Shown: positions 18,554 to 29,217, numbered from the stretch's first letter. The stretch: DNA of 64,000 nucleotides from CAYRES01 sp964423425 (GCA_964423425.1 CAYRES010000005.1:135559-199558), one strand, 5' to 3'. Program-made: numbers and translations. The notes: a model not told the origin generated them from the sequence alone.

Positions 18554-20127
18554 TTCGTGAAGTGTGCCCCGCGCAGGAGAGTCCGGGGCCAGTCTGAGGC
18601 CAAGACGATGCCGTCAACCGCACCCGAGACACCGGCGGCCGCCTCGACCACGTAGGGCACGATGACCGGACCCCGCTCGATGAGTATCTCCTGGGCCTGC
18701 TTGTAGAGCTCGGCCCGGGCGGCATCGTCGAGCTCACTCTCGATCCGGGCCGTGAGTTCGTCGAACTCAGGGTCGGACCAATGCGACTCGTTGTAGAGGG
18801 CACCGGTGACGTACGCGAGCTTGAAGTAGTTGAGCGGAACGGCCCGGGTGCCCCAGTCGGTGATACCGAAATCCACCTCGAGCCAGCTGGCGTCACCCTC
18901 CCCATAGTACACATCGGGAGGAATAGACTGGATCTCGACCTCGACACCGATCTGCTTCATCTGCTCCTGCCACACGGTGGCTATGGCGGGCACATCGGCG
19001 GAAGTCTGCGCGTACAGAGTGATGCTCAGTCCGTCGCCAAAGCCCGCCTCGGCAAGAAGCTCCTTGGCTTTCGCTTGATCCTGAGCGGGGGTCCTGTCCA
19101 AGTAGTACGCTTCGTATGCCGGACCAACCGGGGTACCGTTACCCACGAGGGCCAAGCCGGGGCGGACGGCATCGGCGATGGCCTGATGATCGGTGCCCAA
19201 CATGAGAGCCCGGCGCACACGCAGGTCGGCGGTCGAGCGCCCCTCATCCGAGCGCATGTGAATGACGAAGTGCATGTTGGAGGGATTCTTGATGAGCCGG
19301 AGCGAAGAATCACCCTCCACCTGGGCGGCCAACTCGGCACTCAGGCCGGGCACGAACTGCAGCTCATCGCCCTGGAGGGCGGCCACCTGTCCGTTCGGGT
19401 CGGGAGAGAAGATGAAGGTGATGCCGTCGAGGTAGGGCAGAGGTTCACCGTCAGAAGCATCAAGCCAGTACGCCGGATTCCTGGTGAGAACCGCCCGATC
19501 CTCCGGATCATAGGACTCGAGCACAAAGGGACCCGAGCCTATGAAGGTGCCGGACGCCGCATCGGAATCCTTGGACACGACTGCTGCGTGGTAGTCACCG
19601 GCATCGGCCGGGAACTCAGGGTTCGGAACCTCGAGGGTGAACTGGACCCGGAGCTCATCGAGTGCCTCCACGTTCTTCACGTTCTCGTAGAGACTCACCG
19701 TAGGAGTGCCGACCTCCGGATCGCGCAGGCGGTCGAAGGAGAAGACGACGTCGGCGGCGGTGAGCGGGTTCCCGTCGTGGAACACCACACCCTCTCGCAG
19801 GGTGAAGACCCACACCTTGCCGTCACTGCTTTCCCACTCCGTGGCCAAGTGAGGCACGACTGCGTTCTTCTCGTCGACGTATACCAGAAAATCGTATATC
19901 TGATGATTCAGCATGATGTCAGACTGGCTGGTGGCGAAGTGGGGGTCGACGGTACTCGCCGGTTGCATCCCTACTGTGAGGACGCCGCCACGTTGCGTCT
20001 CTCCGGCCGGCGACGTGGTGGTGGTCTCCCCGTTCCCGCAGCCGGCCGCCGCTGCCACAACCACGAGCAACAACAGGGCAACCAGCGCGGATATGGTCTT
20101 GAGTCTTCCCTTCGGTGTGGTACTCAT
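18550..20127 (-). CDS. Extracytoplasmic peptide-binding lipoprotein (SBP_bac_5)
   Basis: A 525-residue lipoprotein: hydrophobic signal ISALVALLLLVVVAAAAGC with a lipobox ending at Cys near residue 29, followed by a Thr-rich linker. The mature part shows the SBP family 5 signature region GGVLTVGMQPASTVDP, LREGVVFHDGNPLTAADVVF and SGPFVLESYDPEDRAVLTRN. It captures the ligand outside the membrane and hands it to the DppB/DppC-like permeases. It is the first gene of the operon that ends with ftcD and the GyrI-like gene. The family binds peptides, nickel chelates or other small ligands; the exact ligand is unknown. Confidence 0.93.
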   Translation of the reverse strand: MSTTPKGRLKTISALVALLLLVVVAAAAGCGNGETTTTSPAGETQRGGVLTVGMQPASTVDPHFATSQSDIMLNHQIYDFLVYVDEKNAVVPHLATEWESSDGKVWVFTLREGVVFHDGNPLTAADVVFSFDRLRDPEVGTPTVSLYENVKNVEALDELRVQFTLEVPNPEFPADAGDYHAAVVSKDSDAASGTFIGSGPFVLESYDPEDRAVLTRNPAYWLDASDGEPLPYLDGITFIFSPDPNGQVAALQGDELQFVPGLSAELAAQVEGDSSLRLIKNPSNMHFVIHMRSDEGRSTADLRVRRALMLGTDHQAIADAVRPGLALVGNGTPVGPAYEAYYLDRTPAQDQAKAKELLAEAGFGDGLSITLYAQTSADVPAIATVWQEQMKQIGVEVEIQSIPPDVYYGEGDASWLEVDFGITDWGTRAVPLNYFKLAYVTGALYNESHWSDPEFDELTARIESELDDAARAELYKQAQEILIERGPVIVPYVVEAAAGVSGAVDGIVLASDWPRTLLRGAHFTK

Positions 20128-20303
20128 GGGTGATGTAACCCCCTCGAAGCCTCATGGGCGAGGCCCCATCGCTTGTCCCTGCCTTCTTCACCCCACCCCG
20201 ACCGGAGTGAGCGGGCTTAGAAACGGGCCGTCTTCGGTAGCATGCCCACTCGCCACCCATCCTATTCCTCGAACGACTTCAAAGAAGTACCACCCCACAA
20301 AGA

Positions 20304-20337
20304 GTCGGGGGCGCCGGCAGTAGCCAGCGCCCCCGAC
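20304..20337 (-). terminator. Terminator hairpin after the membrane pyrophosphatase gene
   Basis: Arms 20304-20314 and 20327-20337 are exact complements (GTCGGGGGCGC), with a further GGC/GCC pairing inside the loop. It lies about 30 bases past the stop of the pyrophosphatase gene and on the minus strand is followed by TCTTTGTG. The rest of the 240-base interval (20128-20367) holds only the upstream region of the ABC operon. Confidence 0.65.
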
Positions 20338-20367
20338 GGGTGGAACTTCGCGTGCTGCTCTGAAGCG

Positions 20368-22467
<2,100 letters not shown>

Positions 22468-22901
22468 AGGTTCCTCCTCCTTTTCCTACGTATCCCTACG
22501 AGCCTGGACCGAAAAGAACCACTTTCACGCTGCCACCCACGCAACTCCCAGCTATGCTGCACACGCAGAACCGTCGATAGCAGCCCAACTCCCCACTGCT
22601 GCCTCAACCTCCTTCCGCCGGTGGCATCCTCCACCTCCGAGCAATGACAACCCATGGCCGCCACATGGCGCCTCACCGCTGCGCAAGGCAGGAACAGCCA
22701 AGACCCGGCCGAAGCAGCAGCGTAGGAAAAGTGTGGAAGAAGGCGGGCGGCCCTTGCGCCTCGCGCGCATCGTCGGAGTTGACTCTTGACACGAAAACTG
22801 GGGAACGATTCACAAAGCCTCGTCCGCTCGCCGGCCTGCCTGAATGGCGATGCAGGCGCCACCACCGCCGCGCTGATGCTACCTGCCGAGTGGCGCCGCT
22901 G
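22468..22901. other. Intergenic region upstream of the pyrophosphatase gene
   Basis: About 430 bases between two minus-strand genes. Apart from the pyrophosphatase ribosome binding site (AAGGAGGAGG just above 22467), I see no convincing promoter, RNA gene or repeat. Open frames here are compositional. Confidence 0.5.
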
Positions 22902-24113
22902 TCAAGACCAAAGACTCTCACCCGCCTGCATGAAATGCCCCATGAGAGCCCAGCCCGGCTCAACCATGACACCGGTCTCCTCAGCTTCACGCTCCGTGAA
23001 ACGAGCCGCCCTATTCGGCCGGCACCCGGGACCCCACATCAGAAAAGGAACCGGTTCCGCCACATGGGTTTTCACAGCCAAGGGAGTGGGATGATCGGGA
23101 AGTGCGAGCACCCGCAGGTCGGGGCGATTCCGAAATTGGGACACCATGAGTCTGTCGATGCACTCGATCGCCCGCACCTTCGCCCCAGGGTCACCCGCAT
23201 GGCCGGCTTCGTCGGGAGCCTCTACGTGCACCACGACGAGGTCAAGGCTCTCGAGGGCGGCCAACGCCCCGTTCATCTGCCCGGCAAAGTCGTTGTCATC
23301 ACCGTCGGTCACACCGCGAATATCGAGAAAGCGGAGACCCATCTGCCGGCCCAGTCCGCGCAGAAGATCGACCGCCGAAGTCAGGCCCGCCCTCATGCCG
23401 AAACGGGACTCGAACGAGGGCATGCCGTCCGCCCTCATGCCCGGCCAGAACAGCCATATCTGCGTGGCCGGAAGATCACCTCTGCGTCGTCGCTCCTGGT
23501 TGACCGGGTGTTCCGCCAAGACAGTCTTCGAGCGCTCCATGAGGTCGACAAGGAGTGCCGCACCGGGGCCGCGGGGAAGGAAGTCCGCCACCGGCTTGTC
23601 GGCGATGTCGTGCGCCGGGATGCACCGGGTGGCCGCCACCTCGGCTCCATCCTGCACCGTGAGTATGCTGCGGAAACCCACTCCGGGATACAGACGGATG
23701 CCGGGAGACTCGAGCCGGGGCCGAAGCGCCTGCAACAGTTCGCCGGCCTCTCCCGGGTCGATGTGCCCGGCGTTGTAGCTCGTCATGATGCCGTTCTCGA
23801 CCGCTATCAGATTGCAGCGCAGGGCGGCTTGGCCTGGGTGCAGTTCGATGCCCATGGCCAGAGCCTCGATGGGACCCCGGCCGGCGTAGTACCGCTCGGG
23901 CTCGAAGCCGAGCACGCTCATGCACGCGATAGCGCTCGAGGGCTCCAGCTCCAGAGGAACGGTGCGCACCAAACCAAGGGTACCCTGTGGGGTGAGTTCA
24001 TCCAGGTGCGGAGTGTGTGCAGCCTCGAGGGATGTGAGCCCACCCAGTTCCTCGCAAGGCCAGCCGGCTGCCCCGTCGAGAATCAGCACCACGCACTTGC
24101 TTCGCTTTGGCAC
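22902..24113 (-). CDS. apgM: 2,3-bisphosphoglycerate-independent phosphoglycerate mutase, archaeal type
   Basis: A 403-residue alkaline-phosphatase-superfamily enzyme interconverting 2- and 3-phosphoglycerate in glycolysis/gluconeogenesis. Visible motifs: VVLILDGAAGWPC (metal Asp) at the N-terminus, LEPSSAIACMSVLGFEPERYY split around the catalytic Ser, YAGRGPIEALAMG, DIRGVTDGDDNDF, VVHVEAPDEAGHAGD and LALPDHPTP with TH (metal ligands). The length agrees with aPGAM (about 400). The start GTG 24113 is chosen over an upstream in-frame start at 24182 because GAGAGG lies 7 bases before it and the family begins at this point. Confidence 0.92.
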   Translation of the reverse strand: MPKRSKCVVLILDGAAGWPCEELGGLTSLEAAHTPHLDELTPQGTLGLVRTVPLELEPSSAIACMSVLGFEPERYYAGRGPIEALAMGIELHPGQAALRCNLIAVENGIMTSYNAGHIDPGEAGELLQALRPRLESPGIRLYPGVGFRSILTVQDGAEVAATRCIPAHDIADKPVADFLPRGPGAALLVDLMERSKTVLAEHPVNQERRRRGDLPATQIWLFWPGMRADGMPSFESRFGMRAGLTSAVDLLRGLGRQMGLRFLDIRGVTDGDDNDFAGQMNGALAALESLDLVVVHVEAPDEAGHAGDPGAKVRAIECIDRLMVSQFRNRPDLRVLALPDHPTPLAVKTHVAEPVPFLMWGPGCRPNRAARFTEREAEETGVMVEPGWALMGHFMQAGESLWS

Positions 24114-24274
24114 GCTCCAGCCTCTCTTCACGTAAGCGCGCTCATCCGCACACATGAACCGCCGTACGAGCGCCCAGCTCACAGGTACGCGCTATTCTAG
24201 CGCAGCCCCCACGCATATCGCGAAAAGACGCCATCCGTATGAGAAGATACCCGCGGGAGGAGGTGGGCAGCCGC

Positions 24275-25252
24275 ATGAAGAAGGCGAGACAGCGCGGGGA
24301 CGCGGGTCAAGTCCGAACGACCGCCCCACGTGCGTGCCTTCGCACGGTACCACCCCGTGCCGCCGCGCGCCACGTGGCGAGCATCGCGTTGACCGCAGCA
24401 CTACTGGCCGCCGTGGTGCTGGCAGCCGCACTCCCGTCCACGTCGGCATCAACTCCCGCCACCCCTTCCGCCTCACTTCAGCTCTTCCCGGGCGCCTCGG
24501 CAACCGAGCCCACCCCCGTAGCAGCACCGGGTGCGGAGTCCGTACCGCCCGGCGGCGAGCCTGCGGCGGCCGACGACATACCGCGGTGGCTGGCCAAACA
24601 GCGGGAGGCCGACGCAGTCACTCCCCGATCCCCCGCCTCCACGCACGCCGATGGAGAAGGTGAAGAAGCCTCCGATGGCGCGGCACTCACACCCTCAGTA
24701 GGTCACGAGGCCTCCGGGGCTCCCGCCACACGCGACGTCTCCACCGGCGGACAGACAGCCCTTCGCGGTACCTGGGCGGGCACCCCCGCGCGCCTCGCCG
24801 AGTATCTAGTCGCGCACAACCCCTCCCCCGCCTTCTCCGTGCCGGTGGAGACCCTGGCCCACTACTACGTCACCTACGCGGCGGAGGTGGGTCTCCGCGC
24901 CGACATCCTCTGGGCGCAGATGATCCACGAGACGGGCTTCGGTGCGTACGGCGGCTCCGTCAAACCTTCCCAGAACAACTACGCCGGCATCGGTGCGACC
25001 GGCGGAGGAGTGCCAGGACACACGTTCGTCACCGCAGAATTGGGGGTCAAGGCCCACATCGCCCACATGGTCGCCTACGTGTTCGAGACCGATCAGGCCG
25101 TCTGGACCAACGCCACCATCGATCCCCGCTATGAGGCGGTGCGTCCGCGGGGTGGGGCGAAGGTGCTCGCCGATCTCGACGGCCGTTGGGCCGTTCCCGG
25201 AATAGGTTACGGCGCCGCCATCGAGCGCCACGTTGCGGCCATGAACCGTTGA
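24275..25252 (+). CDS. Exported endo-beta-N-acetylglucosaminidase (peptidoglycan hydrolase)
   Basis: A 325-residue secreted protein from ATG 24275, preceded by GGGAGGAGGTGGG; an ATG at 24239 lacks a site. It has a basic N-region, a hydrophobic segment (ASIALTAALLAAVVLAAAL) acting as signal or anchor, a Pro/Ala/Thr-rich linker of about 130 residues, and a C-terminal glucosaminidase domain (about 195-320) with ILWAQMIHETGFGAYGGSV (catalytic Glu), NNYAGIGATGGGVPG and GVKAHIAHMVAYV. It should cleave GlcNAc-MurNAc bonds in the wall during growth or separation. It stands alone between a minus-strand and a convergent gene. Confidence 0.88.
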   Translation: MKKARQRGDAGQVRTTAPRACLRTVPPRAAARHVASIALTAALLAAVVLAAALPSTSASTPATPSASLQLFPGASATEPTPVAAPGAESVPPGGEPAAADDIPRWLAKQREADAVTPRSPASTHADGEGEEASDGAALTPSVGHEASGAPATRDVSTGGQTALRGTWAGTPARLAEYLVAHNPSPAFSVPVETLAHYYVTYAAEVGLRADILWAQMIHETGFGAYGGSVKPSQNNYAGIGATGGGVPGHTFVTAELGVKAHIAHMVAYVFETDQAVWTNATIDPRYEAVRPRGGAKVLADLDGRWAVPGIGYGAAIERHVAAMNR

Positions 25253-25346
25253 TCCCACCGTGGCGCACGCCGGGCCACGATATCGGCCAGACCGAGCCGG
25301 CTCGGCCATGCCCGCCGGACTCGGGCCCTGGACTCAAGCCCTGGAC

Positions 25347-25964
25347 TCAAGCCCCGGACTCACCCCCCGGCTCCGGACTTCTGCCTCCCTGTCCGGCTTC
25401 AGCCTCACGCTCGGAAGTAAGCAGCACCTCCTCGTAGATCGCACGCACCTCGTCGTCAAACAGCACGAAGCGAACCTCGTCGAAGCGGCCGGCCAAGACG
25501 GCCAGCTCCTCCTTCACCGTCCGCACGGCGATCCCGGCGGCCTCCCGGGCGGGGTACCCGTAGATGCCGGTGGAAAGTGCCGGAAAAGATATGGACCGCA
25601 GTCCCTCCTCTACGGCCACACGAAGGCACGAACGGTAGCAGCGGGCGAGCAGATCGGCTTCTCCGCGCGAACCGCCTCTCCACACCGGTCCGGCCGTGTG
25701 AATCACCCGGCGGGCCTTGAGCCTCCCCGCAGTGGTCACCACGGCAGTACCAGTGGGGAGTGGCTCCCCCTGTGCCCGGGAAGCCACCGCCATGGTCGCC
25801 TCGGTGAGCTCCGGCCCCGCCGCTCGACGCATGGCCCCGTCCACTCCCGCCCCAGGCGCAAGGCTCGAGTTGGCCGCGTTCACGACCGCCACCGTATCCT
25901 GCGCGGTGATGTCGCCCAGGACGGCAACTAACCTCGCGCCACTCCATGTCAACCCGCCGGTCAC
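25347..25964 (-). CDS. Macrodomain protein (ADP-ribose / O-acetyl-ADP-ribose processing)
   Basis: A 205-residue macrodomain. The core shows GDITAQDTVAVVNAANSSL (Asn of the catalytic region), GAGVDGAMRRAAGPEL, TTAGRLKARRVIHTAGPVW and FPALSTGIYGYPAREAAGIA, the standard MacroD/YmdB-type ligand-binding loops. Such proteins hydrolyse O-acetyl-ADP-ribose or remove ADP-ribose from acidic residues. The C-terminal 20 residues are low complexity and fall in DNA with a 13-bp tandem repeat (CCTGGACTCAAGC at 25327-25352), so the true end may vary. GTG start with GAGAGGAGG upstream. It lies 12 bases after the enoyl-CoA hydratase-like gene and is probably co-transcribed. Confidence 0.88.
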   Translation of the reverse strand: MTGGLTWSGARLVAVLGDITAQDTVAVVNAANSSLAPGAGVDGAMRRAAGPELTEATMAVASRAQGEPLPTGTAVVTTAGRLKARRVIHTAGPVWRGGSRGEADLLARCYRSCLRVAVEEGLRSISFPALSTGIYGYPAREAAGIAVRTVKEELAVLAGRFDEVRFVLFDDEVRAIYEEVLLTSEREAEAGQGGRSPEPGGESGA

Positions 25965-25976
25965 ATCATCCTCCTC

Positions 25977-26768
25977 TCACCAGCCGCGGAAGTGGGCGGG
26001 ACGCTTCTCCAGCAGGGACGCGACTCCCTCTTTGTGATCCGCGCTCGCCCACAACCTGACGAAGCATTCGGTCTCCTGATGCTGCGAGGCGGTTCGGTCG
26101 AGGCCCACACTTTCGCGCAGCAGCATCTTGAGGCTCCGCACCGAGAGCGGTGCCGCGGTCGCGATGGCGACGGCCACTTCCTCGGCTTTGGCGAGCGCCT
26201 GCCCGGCAGGAACAAGCCAATCGGCCAGACCCAAGGCGAGGGCCCTGCCGGCCGTGATCTCGGCCGCGCACGCCGTGATGCCGAGGGCCCTGCGCCAGCC
26301 CAGTATCTGCGCCAAGCGCTGACACCCTCCCCAGCCCGGCACCACTCCCACCCGGGCATGCTTGAACGAGAAGTACGAATTCTCGCACACCACGCGGAGG
26401 TCGCAGGCAAGCGCCACCTCGGTGCCGCCACCCAGGGCGGGGCCGTTCAGCGCCGCGATCACAGGCACGGGAAGATCGGCTATGCGGTTGAGCGCGAACT
26501 GCATCGTCTCGGAGAATGACCTTATCTCCTCCTCGCTCTGTATGCCGGCCAGTACACCAAGATCGGCACCCGACACGAAGGCACGCTCGCCCGAGCCGGT
26601 CACGATGAGGGTGCCGTGCAGAGAATCCTCTCTCACCCACTCCTCAAGAGTATCGAGGGCAGTCTCGAGTTCCTCGAACGTCTCCCAGTCGACGGCGTTG
26701 GCCACCTCGGGACGGTTGAAGGTGAGAAGAGCCCTGTGCGGTCCACAATCGAGCAATACGCGCTCCAC
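25977..26768 (-). CDS. Enoyl-CoA hydratase/isomerase family protein
   Basis: A 263-residue crotonase-fold protein. The oxyanion-hole motif FVSGADLGVLAG (about 61-72) and the signature AALNGPALGGGTEVALACDL are clear; Glu in GGGTE corresponds to the first catalytic acid of hydratases. In the second catalytic block, SYFSFKHARVGVVPGWGG, the position usually Glu in hydratases appears to be His, which suggests a decarboxylase, isomerase or other crotonase chemistry rather than classical hydration. GTG start at 26768 with GAGGGGG upstream. Located in front of the macrodomain gene. Confidence 0.85.
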   Translation of the reverse strand: MERVLLDCGPHRALLTFNRPEVANAVDWETFEELETALDTLEEWVREDSLHGTLIVTGSGERAFVSGADLGVLAGIQSEEEIRSFSETMQFALNRIADLPVPVIAALNGPALGGGTEVALACDLRVVCENSYFSFKHARVGVVPGWGGCQRLAQILGWRRALGITACAAEITAGRALALGLADWLVPAGQALAKAEEVAVAIATAAPLSVRSLKMLLRESVGLDRTASQHQETECFVRLWASADHKEGVASLLEKRPAHFRGW

Positions 26769-26825
26769 GTTGACAACCCCCTCGGTAGCTCGCCCGGATC
26801 ACCTTGTCCGGACCACCGTTTCTCG

Positions 26826-26854
26826 TTGATAGTATTATGTATGTGTAGTGTTAA
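26826..26854. promoter_or_regulatory. Candidate overlapping divergent promoters
   Basis: An AT-rich patch between two divergent genes. Read on the plus strand it gives TTGATA, 17 bases, TGTTAA; read on the minus strand it gives TTAACA, 17 bases, TATCAA. The -35 of one direction is therefore the -10 of the other. Matches to consensus are partial. Confidence 0.35.
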
Positions 26855-26883
26855 CGTGTGAACCCCAAGGGAGGCGCTCACAG

Positions 26884-27873
26884 ATGGAGGACTACTCCAT
26901 GAGGCCCGGTGAAGCCAGCGAGGGCTCATGCCCCATGTGTGGCGGTCCGGCGGGGCCGGAGAGCACGCCCATCGAGACCGCCGACGGCTCGGTGCTCGAT
27001 GTCTGTCCTGAGTGCGCCGCCCGCTTCGGATGCCTCGACTTCGACGGCCAAGCTCCGGCTGAAGAGATACAAAGCTTCGAACAGGCCATGGACGTGATCA
27101 CCGCCCTGGCCCAGCAGAAGGAAGAAGAGGCCGAGGCGCTCAAGGCCATCGCTTCCTTCGTCACCGCAGTCTCCGAGGAACTGCACATGCTGCAGAACTC
27201 GCTCATTGAGCGCGACGACCGCGTTCGGGCCCATGGGGCGGAGCTGGAGCGACTGCGCGACCGCCTCAAGAAGGCCGAGGCCCTGCTGGTGACCGGCAGA
27301 GGAGTGAGCGGCCCGCAACCATCCCAGGCTGCAGCATCCGCAGCCGACCAGGGCTTCGGGCTTGCCCCCGAGTCCGAGTCTCCGCCCGAGGCCCCGGAAC
27401 CTTCTCCGCCTCTTTTCCCCCTCGCTCCCGACGCCCTGCGCGCCGTCGAACGCATCTTCAATGAGAGTCCACACGTGGAGAAGACGAGAGCTGTGAGACG
27501 AGGCTTGGGCCAGCCCATCGTCAATCTCACCCCGCTTTCGGGCGAGGGCGACCGCGTTCTTCTCACCATCGCGTGGGAGATAGTCTGGTACCAGTACCTG
27601 ATAGAGCTGGGTGAAGGCGTCCGGCCGGAGGATCGCCTCACTCTGTTCGGGGAAGGCATGCAGCTCGATGAGCTATCGCCCAACCTGCGCGAGAACAATG
27701 CCGGCATGGACCAGCAAGGCCGCATTGACGTCTCCGAGATCGAACTCACACTGCTCAAGGAATCAGGGGGGCTGCTCACCGACCTGCCGCCCGACCGGAC
27801 GGCGGCTCTGGACGACGCGACAGAGGAGATCTGGGACCAGAAGACCTCGCCGGAATTCCGCTGGAAAGACTGA
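26884..27873 (+). CDS. Zinc-ribbon, coiled-coil protein of unknown function
   Basis: A 329-residue soluble protein I do not recognise. It begins with a two-CxxC zinc ribbon (CPMCGGPAGP ... VCPECAARFG, residues about 13-52). Next comes a Glu-rich region of about 55-135 with heptad-like spacing, probably a coiled coil, then a Pro/Ser linker. A C-terminal domain (about 195-329) contains WEIVWYQYLIELGEGV and an acidic end. The start ATG at 26884 has AAGGGAGG 9 bases upstream. The C-terminal block is compositionally ordinary coding sequence. It precedes the COG2345 regulator by 42 bases, and the two may form one transcript. A structural or regulatory role is speculation. Confidence 0.6.
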   Translation: MEDYSMRPGEASEGSCPMCGGPAGPESTPIETADGSVLDVCPECAARFGCLDFDGQAPAEEIQSFEQAMDVITALAQQKEEEAEALKAIASFVTAVSEELHMLQNSLIERDDRVRAHGAELERLRDRLKKAEALLVTGRGVSGPQPSQAAASAADQGFGLAPESESPPEAPEPSPPLFPLAPDALRAVERIFNESPHVEKTRAVRRGLGQPIVNLTPLSGEGDRVLLTIAWEIVWYQYLIELGEGVRPEDRLTLFGEGMQLDELSPNLRENNAGMDQQGRIDVSEIELTLLKESGGLLTDLPPDRTAALDDATEEIWDQKTSPEFRWKD

Positions 27874-27915
27874 GGCAGACGACCACGAAGCTCACCACCC
27901 ACCGAGAGTCACTAC

Positions 27916-28635
27916 GTGTACGACGTACCTTATGACATTCACGAGCTGAGCAGGGTGCTCTGCGACCCCACCCGGTTCGAGGTCTTGCGCCTCATCGCAC
28001 GCTCGGACACACCGGTCACGGTGCGAGACCTCGTTTCTCACTTCGACCTGCACCACAGCGCCATCCGCGTCCATCTGGGGCGACTGGAGAAGGCAGGCCT
28101 CATCGGTTCCATGAGCCTCCACAGAGAGCACGTGGTGGGCAGGCCGGAGCTGGCTTTCTTCGCTGAACAGCGCAACCTGTGCATGAGTCTGCCACCGCGC
28201 AACTTCGAACTCCTTGCCCATCTCGGCCTCGAGGCCTTGTTGAATGGGCAGCCTGCCGACCTCGATCGCCTCAGTGAGATAGGCGCCCAATGGGGGCGGC
28301 ACACCATTATGGAAACAGAGTTTCGACCGGGCGGTAACGGGCAGGAGCACCTCGCGGCCGCCATGGAACGGCTCGGCGAGCAACTCCATGTCCTGGGAGG
28401 CACCACCGAGGTGGCCTCCCTCAACGGTGACGGCTACGTACTCCGTGGCACCAACTGTATCTTTGCGCCGCTCTCGGAGGTATACGAACCCGGCGTGTGT
28501 GCCTTGCACCAGGGAGCCATCGCCGGTATGGCCTCAGGGCTGGCCGGCATCGAGTTCCGTCTCGACCACAAGAGCAGCATGGCCGCCGGAGACGAGATCT
28601 GCACCACGATACTCACGCCGCTGCTGACCCCCTAG
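27916..28635 (+). CDS. COG2345/ArsR-like regulator with C-terminal cysteines
   Basis: A 239-residue winged-helix regulator. Residues 7-70 form the DNA-binding domain (LCDPTRFEVLRLIARSD, VRDLVSHFDLHHSAIRVHL, LEKAGLI). The C-terminal domain has the arrangement NCIFAPLSEVYEPGVCALHQG and later GDEICTTIL, three cysteines placed like the iron-sulfur ligands of SufR-type COG2345 regulators. It may therefore sense iron-sulfur status or redox, which is an inference. GTG start at 27916 with only a weak upstream purine patch. Its last 102 bases overlap the convergent Nudix frame. Confidence 0.8.
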   Translation: MYDVPYDIHELSRVLCDPTRFEVLRLIARSDTPVTVRDLVSHFDLHHSAIRVHLGRLEKAGLIGSMSLHREHVVGRPELAFFAEQRNLCMSLPPRNFELLAHLGLEALLNGQPADLDRLSEIGAQWGRHTIMETEFRPGGNGQEHLAAAMERLGEQLHVLGGTTEVASLNGDGYVLRGTNCIFAPLSEVYEPGVCALHQGAIAGMASGLAGIEFRLDHKSSMAAGDEICTTILTPLLTP

Positions 28636-29217
28636 GATGGGGGGGAGACTCAACTCGCCCCAGCCGAGCTCTCCGTAGAGTAGCCGACTGATGCACAGGC
28701 GATAGCAGAACCTGCCCCACCCGGCCGCCAGAAGGAGCGGGACAATCTCGTCGCGGAAGCGTTCCTTGCCCACCCACGAAGCGGCCTCGATCTCGTGGGT
28801 ATCGATGGGCCGAAGCTCACCCGAGACGTGACGCGCGAGGAACACGTGAGAAGTCCAGGGACGGCGGCGACGGCCGCAGGTGAAGAGCGCCCGCATGCGC
28901 AGCAGATAACGCTCGGGCTCAACATGCAGCCCGGTCTCCTCCCACGTCTCGCGGATGACCGCGTCGGCCAGTTCCTCGCCCTGTTCGACTCCCCCCGTGG
29001 GCGCCCAGAACGCGCCGGGTGGATCGGAAGGTTTGCGGACAAGTGCCATGCAGCCGCCCACCAAGGTGAACACCGTGACGTCGTGGAAGCGCGTGTGACC
29101 GCATATACGTTCGATGAGATCGAGCTCCCACTCGAGGAGCTCCTGGGTGACCGCCACCTCCCGCGCCCCCCCGAAAACGGTCTCGGCCGCGGCTATTCTG
29201 GCTTCGTCTGCGAGCAC
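28534..29217 (-). CDS. Nudix hydrolase
   Basis: A 227-residue enzyme removing nucleoside diphosphate-linked moieties. An intact Nudix box GGVEQGEELADAVIRETWEE followed by TGL is at about 97-119. The start GTG at 29217 was chosen because AGAGGAG lies 6 bases upstream; an ATG at 29346 would overlap the divergent HIT gene. The final 31 residues read through the 3' end of the convergent regulator gene and look unconstrained, so stop-codon drift is likely. Substrate unknown. Confidence 0.8.
   Translation of the reverse strand: MLADEARIAAAETVFGGAREVAVTQELLEWELDLIERICGHTRFHDVTVFTLVGGCMALVRKPSDPPGAFWAPTGGVEQGEELADAVIRETWEETGLHVEPERYLLRMRALFTCGRRRRPWTSHVFLARHVSGELRPIDTHEIEAASWVGKERFRDEIVPLLLAAGWGRFCYRLCISRLLYGELGWGELSLPPILGGQQRREYRGADLVSGGHAALVVETELDAGQP

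Noticed and set aside
22644..24200. Long plus-strand frame over apgM
   Set aside because: apgM has all catalytic motifs on the minus strand; the plus frame has none.
25327..25362. CRISPR-like short repeats (CCTGGACTCAAGC)
   Set aside because: Two copies of 13 bases without spacers; simple tandem duplication near the macrodomain 3' end.
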